A stretch of DNA of 64,000 nucleotides. Origin: Streptomyces cinnamoneus (GTDB lineage Bacteria > Actinomycetota > Actinomycetes > Streptomycetales > Streptomycetaceae). The position numbers and the translations under genes were made by a program. The stretch covers positions 3,221,001 through 3,285,000 of the forward strand of contig NZ_PKFQ01000001.1 of NCBI RefSeq assembly GCF_002939475.1, read 5' to 3'. How positions within the stretch are numbered: the first letter of the stretch is position 1; each line of letters begins with the position of its first letter. A model generated the notes under the pieces. That model searched no databases. It worked only from the letters and a program-made list of their open reading frames with translations, and was not told where the DNA came from. This document shows positions 33,459 to 43,705 of this stretch, piece after piece.

Positions 33459-35171
33459 TCAGGCGGCGAGCAGCTTGCGGACCCGGTCGGCCCCGACCGC
33501 GAGGAGCAGGGTGGGGAGGCGGGGGCCGGTGTCGCGGCTGACGAGCAGCTGGTAGAGCAGGGCGAAGAACTCGCGCTGCTTGACCTTCAGCTCGGGCGTG
33601 GGCTTGGCGTCGGGCTCCAGCCCGGCCAGGACCTTGGGGACGCCGTAGACGAGCGTGGTGAGGCCGTCGAGGGACCAGTGGTCGTCGAGGCCGTCGAGGA
33701 GCAGGCGCAGGGATTCGCGGGCCTGGTCGTCGAGGGAGGCGAGGTGCTCGGTGTCGGGCTCCTCGCGGACGATGGTGCGGGACTCGGCGGGCACCTGGGT
33801 GTTGATCCAGTGCTCGGCCTTGTCGAGCCGGGGGCGGGCCTCGTCGAGGGAGGTGACGGGGTTGGCCGGGTCGAGGTCGCTGAGGATGCGCAGGGTCTGC
33901 TCGTCGTGGCCGGCGGTGATGTCGACGACCGAGGCGAGCGTGCGGTAGGGCAGCGGGCGCGGGGTCGCCGGCAGTTCGCCGGCGGCGGTGCGGACGGCGC
34001 GGCTGTGGGCGGCGGCGTCGGCGGGCAGGGCGGTGCCGTCGGCGACCTTGGCGTTCAGCTTGTCCCACTCGTCGTAGAGACGCTGGATCTCCTGGTCGAA
34101 GGCGATCTTGAAGGACTGGTTGGGGCGGCGGCGGGCGTAGAGCCAGCGCAGCAGCGGGGCCTCCATGATCTGGAGGGCGTCGCCGGGGGTGGGGACGCCG
34201 CCCTTGGAGGAGGACATCTTGGCCATGCCGCTGATGCCGACGAAGGCGTACATGGGGCCGATGGGCTGGACGCCGTCGAAGATCGGGCCGACGATCTGGC
34301 CGCCGACCTGGAAGGACGAGCCGGGCGAGGAGTGGTCGACGCCGCTGGGCTCGAAGATCACGCCTTCGTGAGCCCAGCGCATGGGCCAGTCGACCTTCCA
34401 GACGAGCTTGCCGTGGTCGAACTCCTTGAGGAGGACGGTCTCGCCGTGCCCGCAGGCGCAGGTGTAGGTGAGTTCGGTGGTCTCGTCGTCGTACGCCGTG
34501 ACGGTGGTGAGGTCCTTGTTGCAGACGGTGCAGTACGGCTTGTACGGGTAGTAGCCGGTGCTGCCGCTGCCGTCGTCCTCGGCGGCTGCGCCGGAGCCCT
34601 CGGCGGCCTCGAGCTCTGCCTCGTCGAGGGGCTTCTGGCTCTTCTTGGCCGGCTTGGCCTTGGTGCGGTACTGGTCGAGGATGGCGTCGATGTCGCCGCG
34701 GTGCTTCATCGCGTGCAGGATCTGCTCGCGGTAGGCGCCGGAGGTGTACTGCTCGGTCTGGCTGATGCCGCGGTACTCGATGCCCAGCTCGTCCAGGGCC
34801 TCGATCATGGCGGCCTTGAAGTGCTCGGCCCAGCTGCCGTGGGGGCTGCCGGGCGGGGCGGGCACGGCGGTGAGGGGCTTGCCGATGTGCTCGGCCCAGG
34901 AGGGGTCGATGCCGGCGGGGACCTTGCGGTACCGGTCGTAGTCGTCCCAGGAGAGGACGTGGACGCATTCGTGGCCGCGGCGGCGGATCTCGTCGGCGAC
35001 CAGGTGCGGGGTCATGACCTCGCGCAGGTTGCCCAGGTGGATCGGGCCGGAGGGCGACAGGCCCGAGGCGACGACGATCGCTTTGCCGGGGGCGCGGCGC
35101 TCACCTTCGGCGATGACCTCGTCTGCGAAACGGGAGACCCAGTCGGCCTCGGTGCTCTGAGCCTGAGCCAC
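33459..35171 (-). CDS. lysS: Lysyl-tRNA synthetase, class I type
   Basis: The product is 570 residues. It is a class I lysyl-tRNA synthetase, with the Rossmann signature GLSPSGPIHLGNLRE in place of HIGH and ISGMAKMSSSKGG in place of KMSKS. A zinc-type pair of Cys motifs, YCTVCNKDL and CACGHGE, lies in the middle. Most bacteria use a class II enzyme; Streptomyces also carry this archaeal-type form. The GTG at 35171 has GGAAGGAAG four bases upstream, so the long open frame beyond it is antisense to argS. It is divergent from argS, separated by 159 bases. Confidence 0.95.
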   Translation of the reverse strand: MAQAQSTEADWVSRFADEVIAEGERRAPGKAIVVASGLSPSGPIHLGNLREVMTPHLVADEIRRRGHECVHVLSWDDYDRYRKVPAGIDPSWAEHIGKPLTAVPAPPGSPHGSWAEHFKAAMIEALDELGIEYRGISQTEQYTSGAYREQILHAMKHRGDIDAILDQYRTKAKPAKKSQKPLDEAELEAAEGSGAAAEDDGSGSTGYYPYKPYCTVCNKDLTTVTAYDDETTELTYTCACGHGETVLLKEFDHGKLVWKVDWPMRWAHEGVIFEPSGVDHSSPGSSFQVGGQIVGPIFDGVQPIGPMYAFVGISGMAKMSSSKGGVPTPGDALQIMEAPLLRWLYARRRPNQSFKIAFDQEIQRLYDEWDKLNAKVADGTALPADAAAHSRAVRTAAGELPATPRPLPYRTLASVVDITAGHDEQTLRILSDLDPANPVTSLDEARPRLDKAEHWINTQVPAESRTIVREEPDTEHLASLDDQARESLRLLLDGLDDHWSLDGLTTLVYGVPKVLAGLEPDAKPTPELKVKQREFFALLYQLLVSRDTGPRLPTLLLAVGADRVRKLLAA

Positions 35172-35330
35172 GGCACTTCCTTCCTTACGGTCCTGGCATG
35201 ACCATTGTCCCAGACGTGGGAGGTGGCTTGGGGGTTGCCCGACCGGCGGTGAAATCCCGGTGGGGCTGTGATAGGCGCATGGGATACTCAGGGTGTCGAA
35301 AACGCCTCCTACCGGAATGGCACCCATCCC

Positions 35331-37115
35331 ATGGCTTCGGTTCCCTCCCTCGCTTCCACGCTCCACCAGCGCATCGCGGACGCCCTCTCGGCTGCCCTGC
35401 CGGAGGCCGGTGCGGCGGACCCGCTGCTGCGACGGAGCGACCGGGCGGACTTCCAGGCCAACGGGATGCTGGCGCTGGCGAAGAAGCTGAAGGGCAACCC
35501 GCGGGAGCTGGCCGCGAAGGTCGTCGAGTCGCTGCCGGTCGGTGAGGGTCTGCTGATGCAGGAGATCGAGGTCTCCGGGCCCGGCTTCCTCAACATCACC
35601 GTGTCCGACAAGGCGATCACCGAGACGCTGGCGGCCCGCGCGGCGGACGACCGGCTCGGCGTGCCGTTCAAGGAGCACCCGGGCACCACGGTGATCGACT
35701 GGGCCCAGCCGAACGTGGCCAAGGAGATGCACGTCGGCCACCTGCGGAACACGGTGATCGGCAACTCGGTCGTCCGGCTCCTGGAGTTCACCGGCGAGAA
35801 GGTGGTCAGCCGCCACCACATCGGCGACTGGGGCACGCAGTTCGGCATGCTCATCCAGTACCTGATCGAGCACCCTCACGAGCTGGACCACAAGGCTGCC
35901 GAGGACGGCCCGGCGGTCTCCGGTGAGGAGGCCATGTCGAACCTGAACCGGCTGTACAAGGCCTCGCGTGCGCTCTTCGACGCGGACGGGGAGTTCAAGA
36001 CGCGGGCCCGGCGCCGGGTGGTGGACCTGCAGGCGGGCGATCCGGAGACGATCGCGCTGTGGCAGAAGTTCGTCGACGAGTCGAAGATCTACTTCTACTC
36101 GGTGTTCGGCAAGCTGGACGTGGAGATCCGCGACGAGGACATCGTCGGCGAGTCGGGTTACAACGACATGCTGGCGGAGACCTGCCGGATGCTGGAGGAG
36201 TCCGGTGTCGCGGTGCGTTCGGAGGGTGCGCTGTGCGTGTTCTTCGACGACGTCAAGGGCCCGGACGGCAATCCGGTGCCGCTGATCGTGCAGAAGTCGG
36301 ACGGCGGTTTCGGGTACGCGGCCACCGACCTGTCGGCGATCCGTGACCGGGTCTTCAACCTGAAGGCCGACACGCTGCTGTACGTGGTGGACGTCCGGCA
36401 GTCGCTGCACTTCAAGATGGTCTTCGAGACCGCCCGCCGGGCCGGCTGGCTGACGGACGACGTCAAGGCCGTGCAGCTGGGCTTCGGCACGGTGCTGGGC
36501 AAGGACGGCAAGCCGTTCAAGACCCGTGAGGGCGAGACGGTGCGTCTGGTGGACCTGCTGGACGAGGCGATCGGCCGGGCGACGGACGTGGTGCGGGAGA
36601 AGGCCGAGAAGGTGGGCCTGAGCGAGCAGGAGATCGTCGAGAACGGCGAGTACGTGGGCATCGGCGCCGTGAAGTACGCGGACCTGTCGACGTCGGCCGC
36701 GCGTGACTACAAGTTCGACCTGGACCAGATGGTGTCGCTCAACGGCGACACGTCGGTGTACCTCCAGTACGCGTACGCGCGGATCCGCTCGATCGTGCGC
36801 CGCGCGGGCGAGGCGAAGCCGGTGGCGCACCCGGAGCTGTCGCTGGCGCCGGCCGAGCGGGCGCTGGGTCTGCACCTGGACCAGTTCGCGGCGACGGTGG
36901 CGGAGGCGGCCGGGGAGTACGCGCCGCACAAGCTGGCCGGATACCTCTACCAGCTGGCCTCGTTCTACACGACGTTCTACGACCAGTGCCAGGTGCTCAG
37001 CGAGGACAACGCGCCGGAGCTCGTGGAGAACCGGCTGTTCCTGTGCGACCTGACGGCCCGGACGCTGCGCGAGGGCATGGCGCTGCTGGGCATCCGCACG
37101 CCCGAGCGGCTCTGA
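35331..37115 (+). CDS. argS: Arginyl-tRNA synthetase
   Basis: The product is 594 residues. The catalytic HIGH motif is [20 protein letters not shown] near residue 130, and as in many ArgRS enzymes no canonical KMSKS is seen. The N-terminal Add-1 domain (residues about 1-110) and the C-terminal anticodon-binding DALR domain, including [20 protein letters not shown] and [20 protein letters not shown], are in normal order. The ATG at 35331 gives [17 protein letters not shown]; an upstream GTG at 35268 has no ribosome-binding site. It converges on the ATP-binding protein gene with three bases between stops. Confidence 0.96.
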   Translation: MASVPSLASTLHQRIADALSAALPEAGAADPLLRRSDRADFQANGMLALAKKLKGNPRELAAKVVESLPVGEGLLMQEIEVSGPGFLNITVSDKAITETLAARAADDRLGVPFKEHPGTTVIDWAQPNVAKEMHVGHLRNTVIGNSVVRLLEFTGEKVVSRHHIGDWGTQFGMLIQYLIEHPHELDHKAAEDGPAVSGEEAMSNLNRLYKASRALFDADGEFKTRARRRVVDLQAGDPETIALWQKFVDESKIYFYSVFGKLDVEIRDEDIVGESGYNDMLAETCRMLEESGVAVRSEGALCVFFDDVKGPDGNPVPLIVQKSDGGFGYAATDLSAIRDRVFNLKADTLLYVVDVRQSLHFKMVFETARRAGWLTDDVKAVQLGFGTVLGKDGKPFKTREGETVRLVDLLDEAIGRATDVVREKAEKVGLSEQEIVENGEYVGIGAVKYADLSTSAARDYKFDLDQMVSLNGDTSVYLQYAYARIRSIVRRAGEAKPVAHPELSLAPAERALGLHLDQFAATVAEAAGEYAPHKLAGYLYQLASFYTTFYDQCQVLSEDNAPELVENRLFLCDLTARTLREGMALLGIRTPERL

Positions 37116-37118
37116 CCC

Positions 37119-37559
37119 TCAGCCCGTCCCGGCGCCGAGTTCGAACCAGATGAGCTTGCCGACCAGCCCCTGGGGCTGGTCGCGCAGGGCGAAGCCGCCC
37201 CAGCTGTCGGCGCACCACTGGACGAGCCCGAGGCCGCGGCCGCGCTCGGCGCCTTCGGCCTCGGCGTCGGGCACGCGGACGCCGTCGAGGGCGGGGAGGC
37301 GGGGGTTGGTGTCCCAGACGGCGACCCGCACCCGGTCGCCCTCGCGCTTGACGCGCACCGAGGCGGGGCCGTCGGAGTAGCGGTAGGCGTTGGTGACGAG
37401 CTCGGAGGTGAGGAGCTCGGCGGTGTCGGCGAGTTCGAGGAAGCCGTGCTCCTCGAAGATGGTGCGCAGGGTGCGGCGCGCGATGCAGGGCGCCATGGGG
37501 TCCGAGGGGACCTGAAGCGTGTACTCCCAGTCGTCCGTGATTTCGGGGTCATGGCTCAT
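37119..37559 (-). CDS. RsbW-like ATP-binding regulatory protein (HATPase_c_2)
   Basis: The product is 146 residues with a GHKL ATP-binding fold. The N box is ELLTSELVTNAYRYSDGPAS with the metal-binding Asn, the G1 box is VAVWDTNPRLP and the G2 box is ERGRGLGLVQWCADSWG. Such single-domain proteins act as anti-sigma factors or serine kinases in the partner-switching networks of Streptomyces. The ATG at 37559 has GGAGG five bases upstream. No sigma factor or antagonist gene is adjacent, so its partner is unknown. Confidence 0.9.
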   Translation of the reverse strand: MSHDPEITDDWEYTLQVPSDPMAPCIARRTLRTIFEEHGFLELADTAELLTSELVTNAYRYSDGPASVRVKREGDRVRVAVWDTNPRLPALDGVRVPDAEAEGAERGRGLGLVQWCADSWGGFALRDQPQGLVGKLIWFELGAGTG

Positions 37560-37734
37560 GCACGCCTCCGTAGCGTAAGCAATCTGACACACACCGTAAC
37601 CATGCTCGGAGCGCGTACACGTCGCCTCCGTCATTTCGGCGAGACTCGACCTGTGTGGGTGACGATCGCGAAAAGGTCCACGACGTCTGCGTGAGCAGCG
37701 CAAACGCCAAGAACTCGCAATGCGCATATGCCAA

Positions 37735-37777
37735 CGGCGGCGTCCCCACAGCCCTTGAGGGCCGGGGGACGCCGCCG
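37735..37777 (-). terminator. Intrinsic terminator of the rex-hem operon
   Basis: CGGCGGCGTCCCC (37735-37747) pairs perfectly with GGGGACGCCGCCG (37765-37777), with a smaller stem inside the loop. It lies 34 bases beyond the hemB stop, at the end of the five-gene operon. Confidence 0.8.
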
Positions 37778-37810
37778 TCGCCTGGGGTTACGGGCGGTGA
37801 GCAGCGCCGC

Positions 37811-38803
37811 TCACAGCTGCCGGGCGACCTCCGTCGCCCAGTACGTGAGGATCATGTTCGCCCCGGCCCGCTTGATGCCGGTGAGGCTCTCCATGATGGC
37901 GCGGTCGCGGTCGATCCAGCCGTTGGCGGCGGCGGCCTCGACCATCGCGTACTCGCCGGAGATCTGGTAGGCGGCGACCGGCACGTCGACGGCCTCCGCG
38001 ACCTTGGCGAGGATGTCCAGGTAGGGCAGCGCCGGCTTGACCATCACCATGTCGGCGCCCTCGGCGAGGTCGAGCGACAGCTCCCGCAGCGACTCGCGGA
38101 CGTTCGCCGGGTCCTGCTGGTAGGTCTTGCGGTCGCCCTGGAGCGAGGAGCCGATGGCCTCCCGGAAGGGGCCGTAGAAGGCGGAGGCGTACTTGACGGT
38201 GTAGGCCAGGACGGAGACGTCCTCGTGGCCGGTCTGGTCGAGGGCGTCGCGGATGACGCCGACCTGGCCGTCCATCATGCCGCTGGGGCCCACGACGTGG
38301 ACGCCGGCGTCGGCCTGGACCTGGGCCATCTCGGCGTAGCGCTCAAGGGTGGCGTCGTTGTCGACGCGGCCGGCGGAGTCCAGGACGCCGCAGTGGCCGT
38401 GGTCGGTGAACTCGTCCAGGCACAGGTCGGACATGATGACCAGCTCGTCGCCGACCTCGTCCCGCACGTCGCGGATGGCGACCTGGAGGATGCCGTCGGG
38501 GTCGGTGCCGGCGGTGCCGAGGCCGTCCTTCTTCGCGTCCTCGGGCACGCCGAAGAGCATGATCCCCGCGACGCCGGCGTCGAGCGCCTCGACGGCGGCC
38601 TTGCGCAGGGTCTCGCGCGTGTGCTGGACGACGCCCGGCATGGCCGAGATCGGCACCGGCTCGCTGATGCCCTCCCGCACGAAGGCGGGAAGGATCAGGT
38701 CGGCCGGGTGCAGCCGGGTCTCGGCGACCATGCGGCGCATGGCCGGGCTGGTGCGCAGGCGCCGGGGCCGGGCCCCTGGGAAAGTGCCGTAGGTGGTGCT
38801 CAA
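37811..38803 (-). CDS. hemB: Porphobilinogen synthase (delta-aminolevulinic acid dehydratase)
   Basis: The product is 330 residues. It condenses two 5-aminolevulinate molecules to porphobilinogen. The two Schiff-base lysines are Lys204 ([15 protein letters not shown]) and Lys256 ([10 protein letters not shown]). The metal site is [15 protein letters not shown]: Cys128 and Cys138 are kept but the middle zinc ligand is Asp130 instead of Cys, so it is intermediate between zinc and magnesium types. The TTG at 38803 overlaps the hemD stop by four bases (38800-38803) and has AAGGG seven bases upstream. It is the last gene of the rex-hemACD-hemB operon. Confidence 0.94.
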   Translation of the reverse strand: MSTTYGTFPGARPRRLRTSPAMRRMVAETRLHPADLILPAFVREGISEPVPISAMPGVVQHTRETLRKAAVEALDAGVAGIMLFGVPEDAKKDGLGTAGTDPDGILQVAIRDVRDEVGDELVIMSDLCLDEFTDHGHCGVLDSAGRVDNDATLERYAEMAQVQADAGVHVVGPSGMMDGQVGVIRDALDQTGHEDVSVLAYTVKYASAFYGPFREAIGSSLQGDRKTYQQDPANVRESLRELSLDLAEGADMVMVKPALPYLDILAKVAEAVDVPVAAYQISGEYAMVEAAAANGWIDRDRAIMESLTGIKRAGANMILTYWATEVARQL

Positions 38804-40449
38804 CTCCGTGCCCTTCTACGCGATCCGGGCCGCCGCTCGCTCGGGCGGGTGACCGGGTCCCCGGCCTCGACCGCGGCATCGCGCCGCGCCGCTCCGAACT
38901 CCGCGAGCGCCTCGGCGAGCTTGTGCACCGAGGGCTCGGGCGACAGCACGTCCACCCGCAGGCCGTGTTCCTCCGCCGTCTTGGCGGTGGCCGGGCCGAT
39001 GCAGGCGATGACGGTGACGTTGTGCGGCTTGCCGGCGATGCCGACGAGGTTCCGCACGGTGGAGGAGGAGGTGAACAGCACGGCGTCGAAGCCGCCGCCC
39101 TTGATCGCCTCCCGGGTCTCGGCCGGCGGCGGCGACGCGCGCACCGTCCGGTAGGCGGTGACGTCGTCGACCTCCCAGCCCAGCTCGATCAGGCCGGCCA
39201 CCAGGGTCTCGGTGGCGATGTCGGCGCGGGGCAGGAAGACGCGGTCGATCGGGTCGAAGACCGGGTCGTAGGGCGGCCAGTCCTCCAGCAGCCCGGCCGC
39301 CGACTGCTCGCCGGACGGCACGAGGTCGGGCTTCACGCCGAACTCGATCAGCGACTTGGCGGTCTGCTCGCCCACGGCCGCGACCTTGATGCCGGCGAAG
39401 GCGCGGGCGTCGAGCCCGTACTCCTCGAACTTCTCGCGCACCGCCTTGACGGCGTTCACCGAGGTGAAGGCGATCCACTCGTAGCGCCCGGTGACCAGGC
39501 CCTTGACCGCGCGCTCCATCTGCTGCGGGGTGCGCGGCGGCTCGACGGCGATGGTCGGCACCTCGCTGGGCACGGCGCCGTACGAACGCAGCTGGTCGGA
39601 GAGCGAAGCGGCCTGCTCCTTGGTGCGCGGCACGAGGACGTTCCAGCCGAAGAGCGGCTTGGACTCGAACCACGACAGCCGCTCGCGCCGCTCGGCGGCG
39701 CTGCGCTCGCCGACCACGGCTATGACGGGCTGCGAGCCGTCGGCGGACGGCAGCACCTTCGCCGCCTTGAGCACCTGCTGGAGCGTGCCGAGGGTGGCGG
39801 TCCAGGTGCGTTGGCGGGTGGTGGTGCCGGCGGCGGTGACGCTGACCGGGGTGTCGGGCTTGCGGCCGCCGGAGACCAGCTCGCCGGCGGCCGCGACCAC
39901 CGAGTCGAGCGTGGTCGACACGACCGTGGTCGCCTCGCTCGTGCCGGCCTCGGCCCAGCACACCGCGGTGGCGGTGCGGGCGTCGACGAAACGCACGTCG
40001 CCGCCCTGGCCGTCGCGCAGCGGCACACCGGCGTAGGCGGGCACGCCCACGGCCGTGGCGACGCCCGGCACCACCTCGAAGGTGAGGCCCGCGTCGGCGC
40101 AGGCCAGCATCTCCTCGGCGGCGTTGCCGTCGAGCCCGGGGTCGCCCAGGACCGCACGGACGACCCGCTTGCCGGAGCGCGCGGCCGTCATGACAAGATT
40201 GGCGGTGTCCCGAAGGACGGGGATGTCCGCGGCTTTTGATGCCTCGTCAGTAACCGTCTGCGCAGGCGTGTCCACGGTGCTCCGCGCATGCGTACGCACC
40301 ACGTCGAGCACCTGCGGATCGGCGATCAGGACGTCAGCCGCCGCCAGTGCCTCCACGGCACGCAGCGTCAGCAGTCCCGGGTCTCCGGGGCCGGCACCGA
40401 GAAAGGTGACGTGCCCGTACGCGGGGTGGGTCGGGGCGGTGGGGTTCAA
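38800..40449 (-). CDS. hemD: Uroporphyrinogen-III C-methyltransferase / uroporphyrinogen-III synthase fusion
   Basis: The product is 549 residues with two enzymes in one chain. Residues about 10-245 are the SAM-dependent methyltransferase CobA/SUMT part, with [20 protein letters not shown] and [19 protein letters not shown]. Residues about 265-525 are the HemD synthase, with [40 protein letters not shown] and [15 protein letters not shown]. It closes the tetrapyrrole ring and can methylate it toward sirohaem and cobalamin. The TTG at 40449 overlaps the hemC stop by four bases. Some SUMT residues diverge from the canonical set, so methyltransferase activity is less sure than synthase activity. 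Confidence 0.93.
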   Translation of the reverse strand: MNPTAPTHPAYGHVTFLGAGPGDPGLLTLRAVEALAAADVLIADPQVLDVVRTHARSTVDTPAQTVTDEASKAADIPVLRDTANLVMTAARSGKRVVRAVLGDPGLDGNAAEEMLACADAGLTFEVVPGVATAVGVPAYAGVPLRDGQGGDVRFVDARTATAVCWAEAGTSEATTVVSTTLDSVVAAAGELVSGGRKPDTPVSVTAAGTTTRQRTWTATLGTLQQVLKAAKVLPSADGSQPVIAVVGERSAAERRERLSWFESKPLFGWNVLVPRTKEQAASLSDQLRSYGAVPSEVPTIAVEPPRTPQQMERAVKGLVTGRYEWIAFTSVNAVKAVREKFEEYGLDARAFAGIKVAAVGEQTAKSLIEFGVKPDLVPSGEQSAAGLLEDWPPYDPVFDPIDRVFLPRADIATETLVAGLIELGWEVDDVTAYRTVRASPPPAETREAIKGGGFDAVLFTSSSTVRNLVGIAGKPHNVTVIACIGPATAKTAEEHGLRVDVLSPEPSVHKLAEALAEFGAARRDAAVEAGDPVTRPSERRPGSRRRARS

Positions 40450-41417
40450 TGTGCTCGCTCCCCCATAAGACCGGCCGCACCCTTGGCGAGCATCTCGGCG
40501 GCGAGTTCGCGGCCGAGAGCAAGGGCGTCCTGGTGGGACGCGGGTACGGGACCGGTGGTGGACAGCTGCACCAGCGTCGAGCCGTCGGTCGTGCCGACGA
40601 CGCCGCGCAGGCGCATTTCAGTGACAGCCTGGCCGTCGGCCTGCAGGTCGGCCAGCGCACCCACGGGTGCGGAGCAGCCGGCCTCCAGGGCGGCGAGCAG
40701 GGAACGCTCGGCGGTCACGGCGGCCCGCGTGTGCGGGTCGTCGAGCTCGGCGAGCGCGGCGGCGAGCGAGGCGTTGGTCGACGCGCACTCGATCGCCAGG
40801 GCCCCCTGGCCGGGGGCGGGCAAAACTGTGTCGGGCTCGAGGAACTGGGTCGCCTCGCCGGCCCGGCCGATGCGGTTGAGCCCCGCGGCGGCCAGCACCA
40901 CGGCGTCCAGCTCGCCACCGGTGACGAACCCTATGCGGGTGTCGATGTTGCCGCGGATCGGCACGGTCTCGATCTCGCGGCCGAGCGCGCGGGCCCAGGC
41001 GTTGAGCTGCGCCATGCGGCGCGGCGAGCCGGTGCCGACGCGGGCGCCCGCGGGGAGGGTCTCGAAGGTGAGCCCGTCGCGGGCCACCAGCGCGTCCCGC
41101 GGGTCCTCGCGGCGCGGGATCGCGGCCAGCACCAGGTCGTCCGGCTGCCCGGTCGGCAGGTCCTTCAGCGAGTGGACGGCGAAGTCGATCTCGCCCGCGA
41201 GCAGCGCGTCGCGCAGCGCGGAGACGAAGACGCCGGTCCCGCCGATCTGGGCCAGGGCCTCGCGCGAGACGTCACCGTACGTGGTGATCTCGACCAGCTC
41301 GACCGGACGCCCGGTGACGCGGCGGACGGCCTCGGCCACCTGCCCCGACTGGGCCATGGCGAGCTGGCTGCGGCGGGTGCCCAGCCGCAGCGGCGCCGTG
41401 GAGGAGGTGTCGTTCAT
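40446..41417 (-). CDS. hemC: Hydroxymethylbilane synthase (porphobilinogen deaminase)
   Basis: The product is 323 residues, normal length. It polymerises four porphobilinogens on a dipyrromethane cofactor bound to Cys248 in LEAGCSAPVGA. RLGTRRSQLAMAQ at the start, HSLKDLPTG with the catalytic Asp, and TGSPRRMAQL are the family signatures. The ATG at 41417 has GGGAG five bases upstream and overlaps the hemA stop by four bases (41414-41417). It is the third gene of the operon behind the Rex operator. Confidence 0.96.
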   Translation of the reverse strand: MNDTSSTAPLRLGTRRSQLAMAQSGQVAEAVRRVTGRPVELVEITTYGDVSREALAQIGGTGVFVSALRDALLAGEIDFAVHSLKDLPTGQPDDLVLAAIPRREDPRDALVARDGLTFETLPAGARVGTGSPRRMAQLNAWARALGREIETVPIRGNIDTRIGFVTGGELDAVVLAAAGLNRIGRAGEATQFLEPDTVLPAPGQGALAIECASTNASLAAALAELDDPHTRAAVTAERSLLAALEAGCSAPVGALADLQADGQAVTEMRLRGVVGTTDGSTLVQLSTTGPVPASHQDALALGRELAAEMLAKGAAGLMGERAH

Positions 41418-42835
41418 ACCGACTCCCGTGCTGTGTTGGGGTGACCTTGCCGCAGGTCCGCCCGGCTGAGGGCGGCCACTGCCTGCGGGTCGAGGTCGAA
41501 GAGTTCGCGCAGCGCGTCGGCGTAGCCGGCGCCGCCGGGGGTGGAGGCCAGCTCCTTGACCCGCACGGTGGGGGCGTGCAGGAGCTTGTCGACCACGCGG
41601 CGCACGGTCTGGGTGATCTCGGCGCGCTGCTTGTCGTCGAGCCCGGGCAGCCGGCCGTTGAGGCGGGCCATCTCGCTCGCGACGACGTCGGCGGCCATGG
41701 TGCGCAGGGCGACCACGGTCGGCGTGATGTGCGCGGCCCGCTGGGCGGCGCCGAAGGCGGCGACCTCGTCCGAGACGATCGTGCGGACCTGGTCGACGTC
41801 GGCCGCCATGGGGGCGTCCGCGGAGGCCTCGGCGAGGGTCTCGATGTCGACGAGCCGGGCGCCGGCCAGGCGGTGCGCGGCGGCGTCGACGTCGCGGGGC
41901 ATGGCCAGGTCGAGGAGGGCCAGGCGCACGTCCGGGCCGGTGGCCCCCTCCGCGCAGCCGGCGTCGAGCGCGCACACGGCGTCCGTGCGGGCCGCGAGGG
42001 CCGTCCGTATGGCCTCGGCGGTCAGCACCAGGCCCGTGGCGCCCGTGCAGGACACCACGATGTCCGCGAGCGCCAGCTCGGCCGGCACCGCGGCCATCTC
42101 CACGGCCGAGGCCGCGAGGACGCCCGCGCCCGGCGCACCGGGCTCGGTGAGGATCTGCACCAGGCGCCGGGCCCGCTCCAGCGTGCGGTTGGCGACGGCC
42201 ACGTGGGCCACTCCGGCGCGGGCGAGCGTGGCGGCGGCAAGCGAGGACATCGAGCCCGCGCCGATGACGAGGGCGCGCTTGCCGGCGGCCCAGTCGGCGA
42301 CGGCGGCGCCGTCGGCGAGCTGCTCCAGGCCGAAGGTGACCAGCGACTGGCCGGCCTTGTCGATGCCGGTCTCGCTGTGGGCGCGCTTGCCGACCCGGAG
42401 GGCCTGCTGGAAGAGGTCGTTCAGCAGCCGTCCGGCGGTGTGCAGCTCCTGGCCGAGCGCGAGGGCGTCCTTGATCTGGCCGAGGATCTGGCCCTCGCCG
42501 ACGACCATGGAGTCCAGTCCGCACGCCACCGAGAACAGGTGGTGGACGGCCCGGTCCTCGTAGTGCACGTAGAGGTAGGGCGTGAGCTCGTCCAGCGCGA
42601 CGCCCGTGTGGCGGGCGAGCAGCGTGGACAGCTCGGCGACGCCGGCGTGGAACTTGTCCACGTCGGCGTAGAGCTCGATGCGGTTGCAGGTGGCCAGCAC
42701 CGCCGCCTCGGTGGCGGGCTCGGCGGCCAGCGCGGCGTGCACCAGCTCGGCCCGGTCCTGCGGCGTGAGGGCGGCCCGCTCCAGCACGCTGACCGGCGCG
42801 CTGCGGTGGCTGAGGCCGACGACCAGGAGGCTCAT
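41414..42835 (-). CDS. hemA: Glutamyl-tRNA reductase
   Basis: The product is 473 residues. It reduces glutamyl-tRNA to glutamate-1-semialdehyde, the first committed step of haem synthesis by the C5 route. The catalytic nucleophile is Cys50 in VLATCNRIELYADVD. VVGEGQILGQIKDAL, the NADPH site ALVIGAGSMSSLAAATLARA and the C-terminal dimerisation helices are in order. The ATG at 42835 overlaps the rex stop by four bases (42832-42835). With hemL at 23.9 kb, the C5 pathway to 5-aminolevulinate is complete in this window. Confidence 0.96.
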   Translation of the reverse strand: MSLLVVGLSHRSAPVSVLERAALTPQDRAELVHAALAAEPATEAAVLATCNRIELYADVDKFHAGVAELSTLLARHTGVALDELTPYLYVHYEDRAVHHLFSVACGLDSMVVGEGQILGQIKDALALGQELHTAGRLLNDLFQQALRVGKRAHSETGIDKAGQSLVTFGLEQLADGAAVADWAAGKRALVIGAGSMSSLAAATLARAGVAHVAVANRTLERARRLVQILTEPGAPGAGVLAASAVEMAAVPAELALADIVVSCTGATGLVLTAEAIRTALAARTDAVCALDAGCAEGATGPDVRLALLDLAMPRDVDAAAHRLAGARLVDIETLAEASADAPMAADVDQVRTIVSDEVAAFGAAQRAAHITPTVVALRTMAADVVASEMARLNGRLPGLDDKQRAEITQTVRRVVDKLLHAPTVRVKELASTPGGAGYADALRELFDLDPQAVAALSRADLRQGHPNTARESV

Positions 42836-43611
42836 GCCGGCATCACGGCGGGGACGTCCCCGTCCGGTCCCTTCCTGCTGCCCGCGCCCGCGGCGGCGCG
42901 CGCGTGCGCGCCCGGCCGGGACGGCGTGGCGGCGGGCTGGGTGGTCTCCTCGCCGGCCTTGCGCTGCTCGTGGAAGGCGAGGATCTGCAGCTCGATGGAG
43001 AGGTCGACCTTGCGCACGTCCACGCCCTCGGGCACGGACAGCACGGTCGGCGCGAAGTTGAGGATCGAGGTGACGCCCGCGGCCACGAGGCGGTCGCACA
43101 CCTGCTGGGCGGCGCCCGCCGGGGTGGCGATGACGCCGATGGAGACGCCGTTGTCGGTGATGATCGACTCGAGTTCGTCGGTGTGCCGCACGGGCAGCCC
43201 GGCGACCGGCTTGCCGGCCATGGCGGGGTCGGCGTCGATCAGCGCCGCGACGCGGAAGCCGCGCGAGGCGAAGCCGCCGTAGTTGGCGAGGGCCGCGCCG
43301 AGGTTGCCGATGCCGACGATCACGACCGGCCAGTCCTGGGTCAGGCCGAGTTCCCGCGAGATCTGGTAGACGAGGTACTCGACGTCGTAGCCGACACCGC
43401 GGGTGCCGTACGAGCCGAGGTAGCTGAAGTCCTTGCGGAGCTTGGCGGAGTTGACGCCCGCCGCGGCCGCGAGCTCCTCGGAGGAGACCGTGGGGACCGA
43501 GCGCTCGGAGAGCGCGGTCAGCGCACGCAGATACAGCGGTAGCCGGGCGACGGTGGCCTCGGGGATCCCTCGGCTTCGGGTCGCCGGTCGGTGAGTTCGG
43601 CCAGTTGCCAC
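42832..43611 (-). CDS. rex: Redox-sensing transcriptional repressor Rex
   Basis: The product is 259 residues. Rex senses the NADH/NAD+ ratio and releases DNA when NADH rises. The winged helix is at residues about 15-80, with LPLYLRALTALSER and SAKLRKDFSYLGSYGTRGVG. The Rossmann part has VVIVGIGNLGAALANYGGF and ATPAGAAQQVCDRLV. A Pro/Ala-rich tail of about 35 residues is typical of Streptomyces Rex. The GTG at 43611 has AGGAG four bases upstream. A near-perfect Rex operator lies 77 bases upstream, so the operon is autoregulated and tied to oxygen supply. Confidence 0.96.
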   Translation of the reverse strand: MATGRTHRPATRSRGIPEATVARLPLYLRALTALSERSVPTVSSEELAAAAGVNSAKLRKDFSYLGSYGTRGVGYDVEYLVYQISRELGLTQDWPVVIVGIGNLGAALANYGGFASRGFRVAALIDADPAMAGKPVAGLPVRHTDELESIITDNGVSIGVIATPAGAAQQVCDRLVAAGVTSILNFAPTVLSVPEGVDVRKVDLSIELQILAFHEQRKAGEETTQPAATPSRPGAHARAAAGAGSRKGPDGDVPAVMPA

Positions 43612-43687
43612 GGTGCTCCTGCGGGTAGAGCGGGGCTGCGGGCAGCGCCTTGTCCCAGAACCGCCCTGTCGAACGCAGGCTATGCCT

Positions 43688-43705
43688 TTGTGAACGCGTG
43701 CACAA
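43688..43705. promoter_or_regulatory. Rex operator (ROP) upstream of rex-hemACD-hemB
   Basis: TTGTGAACGCGTGCACAA differs from the palindromic Rex consensus TTGTGAACGCGTTCACAA at one position. It lies 77 bases before the rex start. The rest of the 361-base spacer up to the glutaredoxin gene shows no other clear element. Confidence 0.85.

Noticed and set aside
35172..35330. A possible T-box riboswitch between lysS and argS
   Set aside because: The spacer is only 159 bases and no T-box sequence (TGGNACCGCG type) or specifier stem could be recognised.
35172..36929. A long minus-strand extension of the lysS gene
   Set aside because: It is antisense to argS. The GTG at 35171 with a strong ribosome-binding site gives a normal-length LysRS.
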